Shown: positions 1-7,893 of the stretch, in pieces
Layout of the letters: every line of letters starts with the position of its first letter
Position numbering within the stretch: position 1 is the stretch's first letter
Assembly: GCA_016793415.1 (NCBI GenBank)
Contig: JAEUMC010000122.1
Location: forward strand, 1 to 11,624
Source of the DNA: Devosia sp.
GTDB lineage: Bacteria > Pseudomonadota > Alphaproteobacteria > Rhizobiales > Devosiaceae
Length of the DNA stretch: 11,624 nt
Direction of reading: 5' to 3'
Made by a program: the position numbers and the translations under genes
Notes under the pieces: model-generated
Databases searched by the model: none
What the model saw: the letters and a program-made list of their open reading frames with translations, nothing else
Told to the model about the DNA's origin: nothing

Positions 1-677
1 TGCCGACCTCCGGCCCCTTCGCCCTGAAACTGCTGAAATGGCTGGACCTCGCCGGCATCCCCTACGACCAGGTGATCGAAGATGTTCCGTCCAGGGGACC
101 CAAGGGCAAGAGCCCATGGATCGAACTCGACGGCGAGCGGATCGGCGACAGCGAAGTGATCATCGAGCTCCTGGCGAAGCGCAGCGGTTTCGACATCGAT
201 CGCGGCCTGACGGCTGAGCAGCGCGCCCTGTCGCACGCGCTTCGGCGCATGCTCGAGGAGCATTTCCACATGGTGTTCGAGTGGGAGCTGTTCGTCCACC
301 CGGCGGGGATCGAGGCGGTGCGCGGCATGGCGGCGCGCATGGTGCCGGCCGTAATGGTCCGTCCGGTTGCGATGATGATCTGCCGCCACTTCCGCAACCA
401 GCTCGGCGCCCGCGGAATCGCGCGGCACAGCGCCGGGACGGTCGCCGCCAAGGGCGAGGCGGACCTCGATGCCATCGAGGCGATCCTCGGAGATAAGCCG
501 TTCCTCTTCGGCAACCGTCCAGCAATGGCCGATATGTCGGCCTACGGCTTGCTGGGGCCGATGGCTGCCTGGCCCATGCACACGCCGGTTGCCGACAGCA
601 TCAAGAGCCGGTCGCGCCTCAAGGCGTATCTGCAGCGGCTGACCGAAGCGAAGGCAGAGCAGCCGATCGCGGCCTAA
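1..677 (+). CDS. Glutathione S-transferase-fold protein, Faxc/metaxin-like (5' end missing)
   Basis: The frame is open from base 3 to a TAA stop at 675-677, giving 224 visible residues. Probably only ten or so N-terminal residues lie outside the window. The visible start (PTSGPFALKLLKWLDLAGIPYD) has the pattern of the thioredoxin-like N-terminal domain of Faxc/metaxin-type GST proteins. It is followed by KGKSPWIELDGERIGDS at about residues 35-50, where SPWI supplies the cis-Pro position and DS the glutathione-contact pair. A helical C-terminal domain follows, with GDKPFLFGNRPAMADMSAYG at about 163-182, the usual GST helix motif. The position where many relatives carry Cys (SPFCLK-like) reads GPFALK, so a Cys-based redox role looks unlikely. 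Substrate and role are unknown. The protein is probably cytosolic, with no signal peptide or membrane segment in the visible part. It converges on the acetyltransferase gene, and the two stop codons overlap. Confidence 0.8.
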   Translation, partial: PTSGPFALKLLKWLDLAGIPYDQVIEDVPSRGPKGKSPWIELDGERIGDSEVIIELLAKRSGFDIDRGLTAEQRALSHALRRMLEEHFHMVFEWELFVHPAGIEAVRGMAARMVPAVMVRPVAMMICRHFRNQLGARGIARHSAGTVAAKGEADLDAIEAILGDKPFLFGNRPAMADMSAYGLLGPMAAWPMHTPVADSIKSRSRLKAYLQRLTEAKAEQPIAA

Positions 678-1173
678 GCGGTCGGACGCGGCAATTCCAG
701 GTAGATGCTGTGGCACCATTCGTCGCCGAGCAGGAATGTGTTCTCGGCCGTACCGGTAACCTCGAAGCCGAGCTTCTGCAGGAGGTTCAGCGAGGCAGCA
801 TTGCGCGGATCGACGTCGGCCTTGATGGCGTCGAGGGGATAGGTCTGGAACGCATAGGCGAGGAAGGCCGTGGCGGCCTCGGTGCCGATCCCCTGCCCCC
901 AGGCGTCGGGGTGGAGGATGAAGCCGAATTCGGGCGACTTCCAGATGCCGATATTGCCGATGACCCGGCCATCGCGCTCGATCACCCACTCGTCGCGGCC
1001 GAGATCGCTGCTGAAGAACTGCTCGGCGAACCATTGCTCGGTCACCGCCATCGACTCATGCGGCAGCGTCGCCCAGTAGCGCATGGCGTCGGGCGACGAC
1101 ATGATGGCGTGAAATGCCTCGAGGTCGGCCGGAACCGCCCGGCGCAGGATCAGCCGCGCCGTGCGGATCTGCA

Positions 1174-1174
<1 letters not shown>
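674..1174 (-). CDS. GNAT family N-acetyltransferase, RimJ/RimL type
   Basis: A 166-residue single-domain protein that should transfer an acetyl group from acetyl-CoA to an amine; the acceptor is unknown. It opens with MQIRTARLILRRAVPADLEA, the usual first strand of the Acetyltransf_3 (RimJ/RimL) group. The acetyl-CoA pyrophosphate loop is WGQGIGTEA at 92-100, just after FGFILHPD. The motif B helix is NAASLNLLQKLGFE at 125-138. The start chosen is the ATG at 1174-1172. A longer frame runs back to 1285, but that extension lies inside pyrG and has no family resemblance. The ATG shares one base with the pyrG stop (TGATG), and there is no clear Shine-Dalgarno, so translation is probably coupled to pyrG. 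The link to CTP synthase is positional only. The TAG stop overlaps the converging GST-like gene. Confidence 0.88.
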
Positions 1175-2808
<1,634 letters not shown>

Positions 2809-2869
2809 TTATCCTATTCGGTCGAAGTTCTGATTCTCAAGAGCGCCGCCGATCACGAACGGCACCCCA

Positions 2870-2904
2870 CACAAAAAGAAGAAGGGGATGTTGCCATCCC
2901 CTTC
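2870..2904 (-). terminator. Intrinsic terminator downstream of secG
   Basis: A perfect 10-base-pair stem (GAAGGGGATG at 2881-2890 pairing with CATCCCCTTC at 2895-2904) closes a 4-base loop. Read on the minus strand, it is followed at once by TTCTTTTTGT (complement of 2871-2880). It starts 23 bases after the secG stop and lies 68 bases before pyrG. This is a textbook Rho-independent terminator for transcription leaving secG. It separates tpiA-secG from pyrG unless it is leaky. Confidence 0.88.
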
Positions 2905-2927
2905 CCCGGTTCGCTGTCGCGGCGGCC

Positions 2928-3419
2928 TCAGTTGGCGGGCGCCGCTGGTTGTTCTGTCGTCGCCGGCGCTGCCGGAGCTTCCGTCGCGGGCGCCGTTTCG
3001 GCGGGCACCGGCAGGTCGGAGTTGGCAGCCGGGGCCTCGGTCGTGGTGGCCGGCGTGGTCGTGCTGGTGCTGTCGGTCGGCACCGGCAGGTCACCCGAGC
3101 TCTGCTGCTGCAACTGCTGCAATGCGTCGAGCACGGTGGTCGGCGCGGCTTCCCCACCCTGGCTGGCGCGGTCGAGGATGGAGCTCGTACCGCGGTCGAC
3201 CGAGGAGAGAATCGTCAGGCCGATGGCCGACGCAAAGAACAGGGCTGCGAGGATGGCCGTGGTGCGGGTCAACAGGTTCGCCGAACCGCGGACCGAAATC
3301 AGGCCGTTGGCATTGGAGGAACCCATGCCCAGCCCGCCGCCCTCGGACCGCTGCAGCAGGATCACTGCTATCAGCGCGAGCACGATCAGGAGGTAGGCGA
3401 CGATCAGGACGTTGGCCAT
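2928..3419 (-). CDS. secG: Preprotein translocase subunit SecG
   Basis: The small accessory subunit of the SecYEG inner-membrane channel, which helps SecA-driven protein export. The first membrane segment is at about residues 4-22 (VLIVAYLLIVLALIAVILLQ). It is followed by the SecG signature loop RSEGGGLGMGSSNANGLISV, then RGSANLLTRTT, and a second membrane segment at about 54-72. These identify SecG clearly. At 163 residues it is longer than E. coli SecG (110). The extra length is a low-complexity Ala/Pro/Thr/Ser tail from about 105 to 163, in which the pentapeptide DLPVP occurs twice (110-114 and 135-139). Extended, poorly conserved tails are common in alphaproteobacterial SecG. The ATG at 3419-3417 has a closely spaced GAAGG upstream. 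The gene lies 104 bases downstream of tpiA and ends just before a strong terminator. Confidence 0.95.
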   Translation of the reverse strand: MANVLIVAYLLIVLALIAVILLQRSEGGGLGMGSSNANGLISVRGSANLLTRTTAILAALFFASAIGLTILSSVDRGTSSILDRASQGGEAAPTTVLDALQQLQQQSSGDLPVPTDSTSTTTPATTTEAPAANSDLPVPAETAPATEAPAAPATTEQPAAPAN

Positions 3420-3445
3420 TGGACCTTCAGGCTTTCGATATCGGT

Positions 3446-3472
3446 TTGGCGCGCCTTCTACACGCGCGCCAA
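3446..3472. other. Stem-loop in the tpiA-secG gap, secG-proximal
   Basis: TTGGCGCGC at 3446-3454 and GCGCGCCAA at 3464-3472 are perfect inverted repeats: a 9-base-pair, very GC-rich stem with a 9-base loop. It lies about 27 bases upstream of the secG start. Neither strand has a T-run after it, so it does not look like a standard intrinsic terminator. It could be an mRNA processing or stability hairpin, a weak pause site, or a protein-binding site. Confidence 0.5.
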
Positions 3473-3487
3473 GACAAATGCCAGCGC

Positions 3488-3517
3488 CATCCGCCGCCTT
3501 TCGATCGGCGCCGGATG
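3488..3517. other. Imperfect stem-loop just downstream of tpiA
   Basis: CATCCGCCGC at 3488-3497 pairs with GCGCCGGATG at 3508-3517, giving nine of ten base pairs with one C-C mismatch and a 10-base loop. It begins six bases after the tpiA stop on the minus strand. The following minus-strand sequence (GCGCTGGCATTTGTC) has only a short T stretch, so termination would be weak at best. It may protect the 3' end of tpiA mRNA or set the tpiA:secG ratio; this is inference from position. Confidence 0.45.
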
Positions 3518-3523
3518 CCTGTT

Positions 3524-4279
3524 TCAGAGAGCCGAGATAATGCCGTGGAAGTCATTTGCCAAGAGGCTGGCGCCGCCGACCAGTCCGCCATTGACGTTGG
3601 AGATGCGTAGAATCTCGCTGGCGTTCGACGGTTTCATCGAACCGCCATATAGGATGCGGGTGGCCGCGCCGCGCTCGCCGAACCGCGATTTGAGGTGATC
3701 GCGGATGGCGTCGTGCATCTCGGCGATATCGGCCGAGGTCGGCGTGCGCCCGGTGCCGATGGCCCAGACCGGCTCGTAGGCAATGACGATGTCGTGACCC
3801 GACCAATCGTCCGGCACCGAGCCTTCAAGCTGCCCGATGACGATGGCGACCGCCCTGCCGGCGTCGCGCTCGGCTTCGGTCTCGCCGACGCAGATGATGG
3901 GCACGAGGCCGGAAGCGTGGGCCGCGAGCGCCTTCTGCTGCACCAGCGCATCGGTTTCGCCATGGTTGGTGCGGCGCTCGGAATGGCCGACGATCACATA
4001 TTGCGCACCGGCATCGGCCAGCATCTGCGCGCTCACGTCGCCGGTGTGGGCGCCGCTCATGGCCGGATGGCAATCCTGTCCGCCGCTGACGATGCCGGCG
4101 GGAGCCGCCAGTTCGTTCAGCCGTTCGAGCAATGTCGCAGGCGGGCAGATCACCACGGTGCCACGGGGGCCTCCCCCATTGGCGAGCAGCGTTGCGAGCT
4201 TCTGCACCTCGGCGAGCGAGGCCGTGGTGCCGTTCATCTTCCAGTTGCCCGCGATCAGCGGCGTGATCTCTGCCGTCAC
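3524..4279 (-). CDS. tpiA: Triosephosphate isomerase
   Basis: Interconverts dihydroxyacetone phosphate and glyceraldehyde 3-phosphate in glycolysis and gluconeogenesis, as a cytosolic TIM-barrel dimer. The length of 251 residues is typical. The active site is complete: Asn12 and Lys14 (AGNWKMNG), the electrophile His99 (GHSERR) and the general base Glu169 ([11 protein letters not shown]). The mobile loop 6 is [10 protein letters not shown] at 172-181, and the phosphate-binding residues are in YGGSMKP and GGLVGGASL. The start is GTG at 4279-4277. It is supported by a strong Shine-Dalgarno, GAAGGAG (complement of 4287-4293), exactly seven bases upstream, and by the short N-terminus expected before the first strand. 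It is the first gene of the minus-strand cluster, divergent from the chaperone gene, with secG 104 bases downstream. Confidence 0.97.
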   Translation of the reverse strand: MTAEITPLIAGNWKMNGTTASLAEVQKLATLLANGGGPRGTVVICPPATLLERLNELAAPAGIVSGGQDCHPAMSGAHTGDVSAQMLADAGAQYVIVGHSERRTNHGETDALVQQKALAAHASGLVPIICVGETEAERDAGRAVAIVIGQLEGSVPDDWSGHDIVIAYEPVWAIGTGRTPTSADIAEMHDAIRDHLKSRFGERGAATRILYGGSMKPSNASEILRISNVNGGLVGGASLLANDFHGIISAL

Positions 4280-4286
4280 CTTGACG

Positions 4287-4293
4287 CTCCTTC
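4287..4293 (-). promoter_or_regulatory. Ribosome binding site deciding the tpiA GTG start
   Basis: On the minus strand the sequence reads GAAGGAG, seven bases before the GTG at 4279-4277. It is one of the best Shine-Dalgarno matches in the window and fixes the non-ATG start. Confidence 0.8.
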
Positions 4294-4304
4294 TACTTGC
4301 CTAA

Positions 4305-4321
4305 TGTGGGAGTTTCCCATA
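4305..4321. other. Short palindrome in the tpiA leader
   Basis: TGGGA (4307-4311), GTT, TCCCA (4315-4319) form a 5-base-pair inverted repeat, extended by a G-T and a T-A pair at the ends. It lies 26 bases upstream of the tpiA start, so it could be a small leader hairpin or a binding site. A repeat of this size can occur by chance. Confidence 0.3.
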
Positions 4322-4334
4322 ACCCCCGTCCCGA

Positions 4335-4370
4335 TGTGCCTTGCGGCACAAACTCGACCCTGTCTAGTAT
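4335..4370 (+). promoter_or_regulatory. Possible ppiD-trp operon promoter with overlapping palindrome
   Basis: TTGCGG at 4341-4346 and TAGTAT at 4365-4370 are separated by 18 bases. They give four of six matches each to sigma-70-type -35 and -10 boxes (TTGACA, TATAAT), about 43 bases before the chaperone start. The -35 candidate sits inside an inverted repeat, TGTGCC (4335-4340), TTGC, GGCACA (4345-4350), which could be an operator. Alphaproteobacterial promoters are loose, so this is only a candidate. Confidence 0.3.
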
Positions 4371-4412
4371 CCGCCGCCCGCCGGGGAGGCGGTTGTTGTT
4401 GGATTTGTCTCG

Positions 4413-6287
4413 ATGCTCGATAGCTTCCGCCACCTGACCAAGACCTGGTTTGGCAAGATTCTCGGCGTTTTTCTGGTCGTCGGCCTGGCGGGGTTCGGTA
4501 TTTCGAACGTCATCACCGGTTTCGGCACCAACACCGTAGCCACCGTCGCTGGCCAGGATATCTCGGTCCGCGATTATCAACGCGGCTATGACAGCCAGGT
4601 GAACGCCATTGCCCAGCAGATGGGGCGGGTGCCCACGGCGGAAGAAGCCGTCGCCTTCGGCGTTCCGGGCATGGTGCTGGATCGTCTCGCCGGTGAAGCG
4701 GCGGTCAACAAGCTCGGTGAAGACCTCGGACTCGGCGTCTCGGAGGATCGCCTCGGCAAGATGCTGCGCGAGGACCCGAGCTTCTCCAGCGCGCTCGGCA
4801 GCTTCGATCGCAACAACTTCCTGCGCGTGCTGCAGCAGAATGGGTACACCGAGGCTGAGTATTTCGACCTCCAGACCAAGGCGGCGCGTCGTCAGCAACT
4901 GGTGAGCGGCCTGCTTTCGCGGGCCCCGGCGCCGGCAACCGCGACCGAACTGCTGTCGCGTTTCTCGGGTGATACGCGCACCGTCGACTACTTCGTGCTG
5001 AACGCCCAGTCCCTGCCCCCGGTTGCCGAGCCGACCGAAGAAGAGCTGGCGACCTACCTCAAGGACAACCAGGCCAAGTTCCGCACCAAGGCGACCCGCA
5101 CCGTCGAAATCCTGGCGCTGTCGCCCGAGGCGATCGCCGCCACCAAGACCATTCCGGACGACGACGTCGCGGCCGAGTACGAACGCACCAAGGACAGCCG
5201 GGTGAAGATCGAGCGCCGCACCATCAAGCAGGTGGTGCTGGGCACGCCCGAGCTCGAGAAGGCCTTCACCGACGGCAAGGCCGCCGGCACCCCCTTCGCC
5301 GACGTGCTTGCCGCGAGCGGCGCTGCGGCACAGGATCTGGGCAACCTCGCCAAGACCGAGATCACCGATGCCAGCCTCGCCGATGCCGCCTTCGGCCTGG
5401 CACTGAACGACTACGTCATCATCGCGGGCATCGGCTCCAAGCGCGCCGTCAGCGTCTCGGCGATCGAACCGGGTGGCGTGATCAGCCTCGAGGATGCCAA
5501 GGCCGACATCGCCAAGCAGCTGGCGCTCACCCAGGCCCGCAACGAATACACCGATGTGCTCGATCAGATCGAGGAACTGCGCGCCGCCTTCAAGCCGCTG
5601 CCCGAGATCGCCGAGCGCTTCGGGCTGAAGACCGTGACCATTCCGCTGACCGAAACCGGCGCCGAACTCGCCAACGATCCGGATGTCGGTGCCGACGCTG
5701 CCCAGCGTATCGCCACGGCGGTGTTCAAGGCCGAGCAGGGCAACCTTGCCCCGACCATCCAGTTGAGCTCCACGCGCAACGTCTGGTTCGACCTCAAGCA
5801 GGTCGACGAAGCCCGCGACCAGACGCTCGACGAGGTCCGCGACGCGGTGGTTACGGCCTGGACCGACGCCAGGACCGACGAGGCGATCACCGCCGAAGTC
5901 CAGAAGCTGCTCGACCAGGTCAAGGCCGGCACGGCCTTCGCCGACGTTGCCAGCAGCATCGGCCAGTTCCCGATCCTCAGCCAGCCGCTGAAGCGCGCTG
6001 GCGACGGCACGCCGGTGCTGAACCAGACCGTCGCCAATGAAATCTTCAATGGCGGTCCGACGCATTTCGGCTCGGCGGTGAACGGCGACGGCGACCACGT
6101 GGTGTTCCAGGTGGTGGAAGTGAACCAGGGCACCGCGGACCAGACGGCCGATATCAAGAAGTTCGTCGAGGAATCGAGCCGCGATGCGCTCTACAGCGAT
6201 CTGCTGACCGGGCTGAAATCGGAAGCCGGCCTGCGGATCAACGAGCAGGTCCTCAGGCAGCTCACTGATACCGGCGCGCTGCAATGA
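4413..6287 (+). CDS. Membrane-anchored PpiD/SurA-like periplasmic chaperone (peptidylprolyl isomerase family)
   Basis: A 624-residue protein expected to sit in the inner membrane facing the periplasm and help fold exported proteins. The N-terminus (MLDSFRHLTKTWFGKILGVF) leads into a single uncleaved membrane anchor at about 14-36, as in PpiD. Residues about 37-190 are the SurA_N-like helical chaperone module (VAGQDISVRDYQRGYD onward). Residues about 265-355 align in outline with a PpiC/parvulin domain. That domain is degenerate: the usual GG-LG turn and the C-terminal HI motif are not evident, so isomerase activity is doubtful. A helical region follows. The motif KAGTAFADVASSIG (504-517) resembles the parvulin-like stretch AAGTPFADVLAASG (290-303). 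The Shine-Dalgarno is weak (GGA, nine bases upstream). The gene is the first of the long plus-strand operon, and its TGA overlaps the trpE ATG by four bases (ATGA). The name ppiD would be functional extrapolation. Confidence 0.88.
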   Translation: MLDSFRHLTKTWFGKILGVFLVVGLAGFGISNVITGFGTNTVATVAGQDISVRDYQRGYDSQVNAIAQQMGRVPTAEEAVAFGVPGMVLDRLAGEAAVNKLGEDLGLGVSEDRLGKMLREDPSFSSALGSFDRNNFLRVLQQNGYTEAEYFDLQTKAARRQQLVSGLLSRAPAPATATELLSRFSGDTRTVDYFVLNAQSLPPVAEPTEEELATYLKDNQAKFRTKATRTVEILALSPEAIAATKTIPDDDVAAEYERTKDSRVKIERRTIKQVVLGTPELEKAFTDGKAAGTPFADVLAASGAAAQDLGNLAKTEITDASLADAAFGLALNDYVIIAGIGSKRAVSVSAIEPGGVISLEDAKADIAKQLALTQARNEYTDVLDQIEELRAAFKPLPEIAERFGLKTVTIPLTETGAELANDPDVGADAAQRIATAVFKAEQGNLAPTIQLSSTRNVWFDLKQVDEARDQTLDEVRDAVVTAWTDARTDEAITAEVQKLLDQVKAGTAFADVASSIGQFPILSQPLKRAGDGTPVLNQTVANEIFNGGPTHFGSAVNGDGDHVVFQVVEVNQGTADQTADIKKFVEESSRDALYSDLLTGLKSEAGLRINEQVLRQLTDTGALQ

Positions 6288-7795
6288 CCGCTGACGACCA
6301 GTTTGGCGCCTTCGCGGCCGGGTACGATGCCGGCCGCGCCCAGATCGTCTTTCGCCGCGTCGTCGCCGACCTGGAAACCCCGATCGGCGCCTACCTGAAG
6401 CTTGCCGAGGGCCGGAAGAACACCTTCCTGCTCGAGAGCGTGCAGGATGGCGCCACGGTCGGGCGCTATTCGATGATCGGGTTCGACCCGGACATCATCC
6501 TCAAGGTCGAAAGGGGCCAGGCGAGCATCAACCGCAACGCCGGCCTGACGCCCGACGCCTTCGTTCCCGTCAGCGAACCGCCGCTCGATGTGCTGCGGGC
6601 GCTGGTAGCCGAAAGCCAGGCCGACGTGCCGCCCGGCCTGCCGTCGACGGCGGCGGGCATCTACGGCTATCTCGGCTACGACATGGTGCGCCTGATGGAG
6701 GTGCTGCCTGACCGCCACGAGGACCCGCTCGGCTTCCCCGAAGCCATTCTGATGCGGCCCACGGTACTGGCCGTGTTCGACACGCTGAAGGACGAACTCT
6801 ACCTCACCGCCCCGGTCTACATCCGTCCGGGCGTGACCGCGAAGCAGGCCTGGGAAGGCGCGCAGAACCGCATCGACGATGCCGTTGGGCGGATGGGACG
6901 CACCCTGCCCTATACCGCGACGCCGCCCGATATCGATTCCATCGCGGTGAAGTCCAATACCAGCGTCGAGCAGTATGCCCGCATGGTCGAGGACGCCAAG
7001 GAGTACATCCGCGCCGGCGACATCTTCCAGGTGGTGCTGAGCCAGCGCTTCGAGGCTGACTTCACCCTGCCGCCGACGGCGCTCTATCGCGCGCTGCGCC
7101 GCACCAATCCCTCGCCTTACATGTACATGCTGGATTTCGGCGATTTCGCCGTCGCCGGCTCGAGCCCGGAAATCCTGGTGAAGGTGCAGGACGGCAAGGT
7201 CAACATCCGCCCCATCGCCGGCACTCGCAAGCGCGGCGCCACGCCGACGCGCGACAAGGAACTGGCGGACGAGCTGCTGAGCGATCCCAAGGAATTGGCC
7301 GAGCACCTGATGCTGCTCGACCTCGGCCGCAACGATGTCGGCCGGGTCGCCAGGATCGGCAGCGTCGAGGTGACCGACAAGTTCTTCCTCGAGTACTACT
7401 CGCACGTCATGCACATCGTTTCGAACGTCGTGGGCGACCTCGATCCGAAGTACGATTTCGTCGATGCGCTGGCCGCCGGCTTCCCTGCCGGCACGGTGTC
7501 CGGGGCGCCCAAGGTGCGCGCCATGGAGATCATCGACGAACTCGAGAAATCCCGTCGCGGCATCTATGGCGGCTGCGTCGGCTATTTCGGCGCCGACGGC
7601 ACCATGGACACCTGCATCGTGCTGCGCACTGCGATCGTCGCCAAGGGCAAGATCTACGTGCAGTCGGGCGCCGGCATCGTCGCCGACAGCAAGGCCGAGC
7701 TCGAACAGCTCGAGTGCGAAAACAAGGCGCGCGCCCTGTTCAGCGCCGCCGAAGAGGCGCTCCGCTACGCCGGCGAAGCGCGGGTGGGACAATGA
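6284..7795 (+). CDS. trpE: Anthranilate synthase component I
   Basis: The large subunit of anthranilate synthase. With ammonia supplied by TrpG, it converts chorismate to anthranilate, the first committed step of tryptophan synthesis. The length of 503 residues is normal for a stand-alone TrpE; it is not the TrpE-TrpG fusion found in several rhizobia. The N-terminal domain keeps the tryptophan feedback motif LLES at 49-52, and NPSPYM is at 275-280. The chorismate-binding domain shows AGSSPE (291-296), IRPIAGTRKRG (308-318), LLDLGRNDVGRVA (344-356), the His-containing SHVMHIVS (373-380), GTVSGAPKVRAMEII (403-417) and QSGAGIVADS (460-469). All are in family order, and PabB is less likely because of the feedback motif and the context. 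The ATG overlaps the chaperone stop by four bases and has no clear ribosome binding site, so it is probably translationally coupled. A REP-like repeat lies between it and trpG. Confidence 0.97.
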   Translation: MTADDQFGAFAAGYDAGRAQIVFRRVVADLETPIGAYLKLAEGRKNTFLLESVQDGATVGRYSMIGFDPDIILKVERGQASINRNAGLTPDAFVPVSEPPLDVLRALVAESQADVPPGLPSTAAGIYGYLGYDMVRLMEVLPDRHEDPLGFPEAILMRPTVLAVFDTLKDELYLTAPVYIRPGVTAKQAWEGAQNRIDDAVGRMGRTLPYTATPPDIDSIAVKSNTSVEQYARMVEDAKEYIRAGDIFQVVLSQRFEADFTLPPTALYRALRRTNPSPYMYMLDFGDFAVAGSSPEILVKVQDGKVNIRPIAGTRKRGATPTRDKELADELLSDPKELAEHLMLLDLGRNDVGRVARIGSVEVTDKFFLEYYSHVMHIVSNVVGDLDPKYDFVDALAAGFPAGTVSGAPKVRAMEIIDELEKSRRGIYGGCVGYFGADGTMDTCIVLRTAIVAKGKIYVQSGAGIVADSKAELEQLECENKARALFSAAEEALRYAGEARVGQ

Positions 7796-7796
7796 A

Positions 7797-7853
7797 CGCG
7801 CTGCGATGGCGGAGCCAGCTCTGATTCTGAGATTTCCGCTTTCGCGGGAATGA
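7797..7853. repeat. REP-like palindromic repeat between trpE and trpG
   Basis: The core at 7832-7851 is ATTTCCGC, loop TTTC, GCGGGAAT: an 8-base-pair stem with one G-T pair. On the minus strand it reads ATTCCCGCGAAAGCGG, closely resembling a dispersed repeat seen between genes in many proteobacteria. It gives the tell-tale spurious peptide VIPAKAEIS when translated. The flank back towards the trpE stop may belong to the same repeat unit, but its limits cannot be set from one copy. No T-run follows directly (TTTT comes ten bases after the stem), so strong termination is not expected. It may stabilise the upstream mRNA or simply be a repeat insertion into the operon. Confidence 0.6.
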
Positions 7854-7893
7854 CCCGGTGTTTTACATAACGTCCGAGCCTGGAACCTGAGAC

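Noticed and set aside
2811..2840. Possible pyrG promoter on the minus strand: TTGAGA, 18 bases, TAGGAT.
   Set aside because: The -10 candidate coincides with the AGGA ribosome binding site and would make the transcript nearly leaderless, so the two readings conflict.
4293..6284. A 663-codon open frame on the minus strand opposite the chaperone gene.
   Set aside because: It mirrors the codon structure of the plus-strand gene in GC-rich DNA, has a repetitive G/R/H/L-rich composition with no family motif, and would erase a well-supported gene.
6191..7792. A 533-codon open frame on the minus strand opposite trpE.
   Set aside because: It is a shadow of trpE: the sense strand carries every TrpE motif, while the antisense product has no recognisable domain.
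7832..7864. The trpE-trpG hairpin as an intrinsic terminator.
   Set aside because: The TTTT stretch comes ten bases after the stem instead of directly after it, and the stem includes a G-T pair.
7841..7869. Possible promoter for trpG: TTCGCG, 17 bases, TACATA.
   Set aside because: The -35 match is poor and lies in the arm of the REP-like palindrome; A/T-rich bases after the repeat are not enough to support a promoter.
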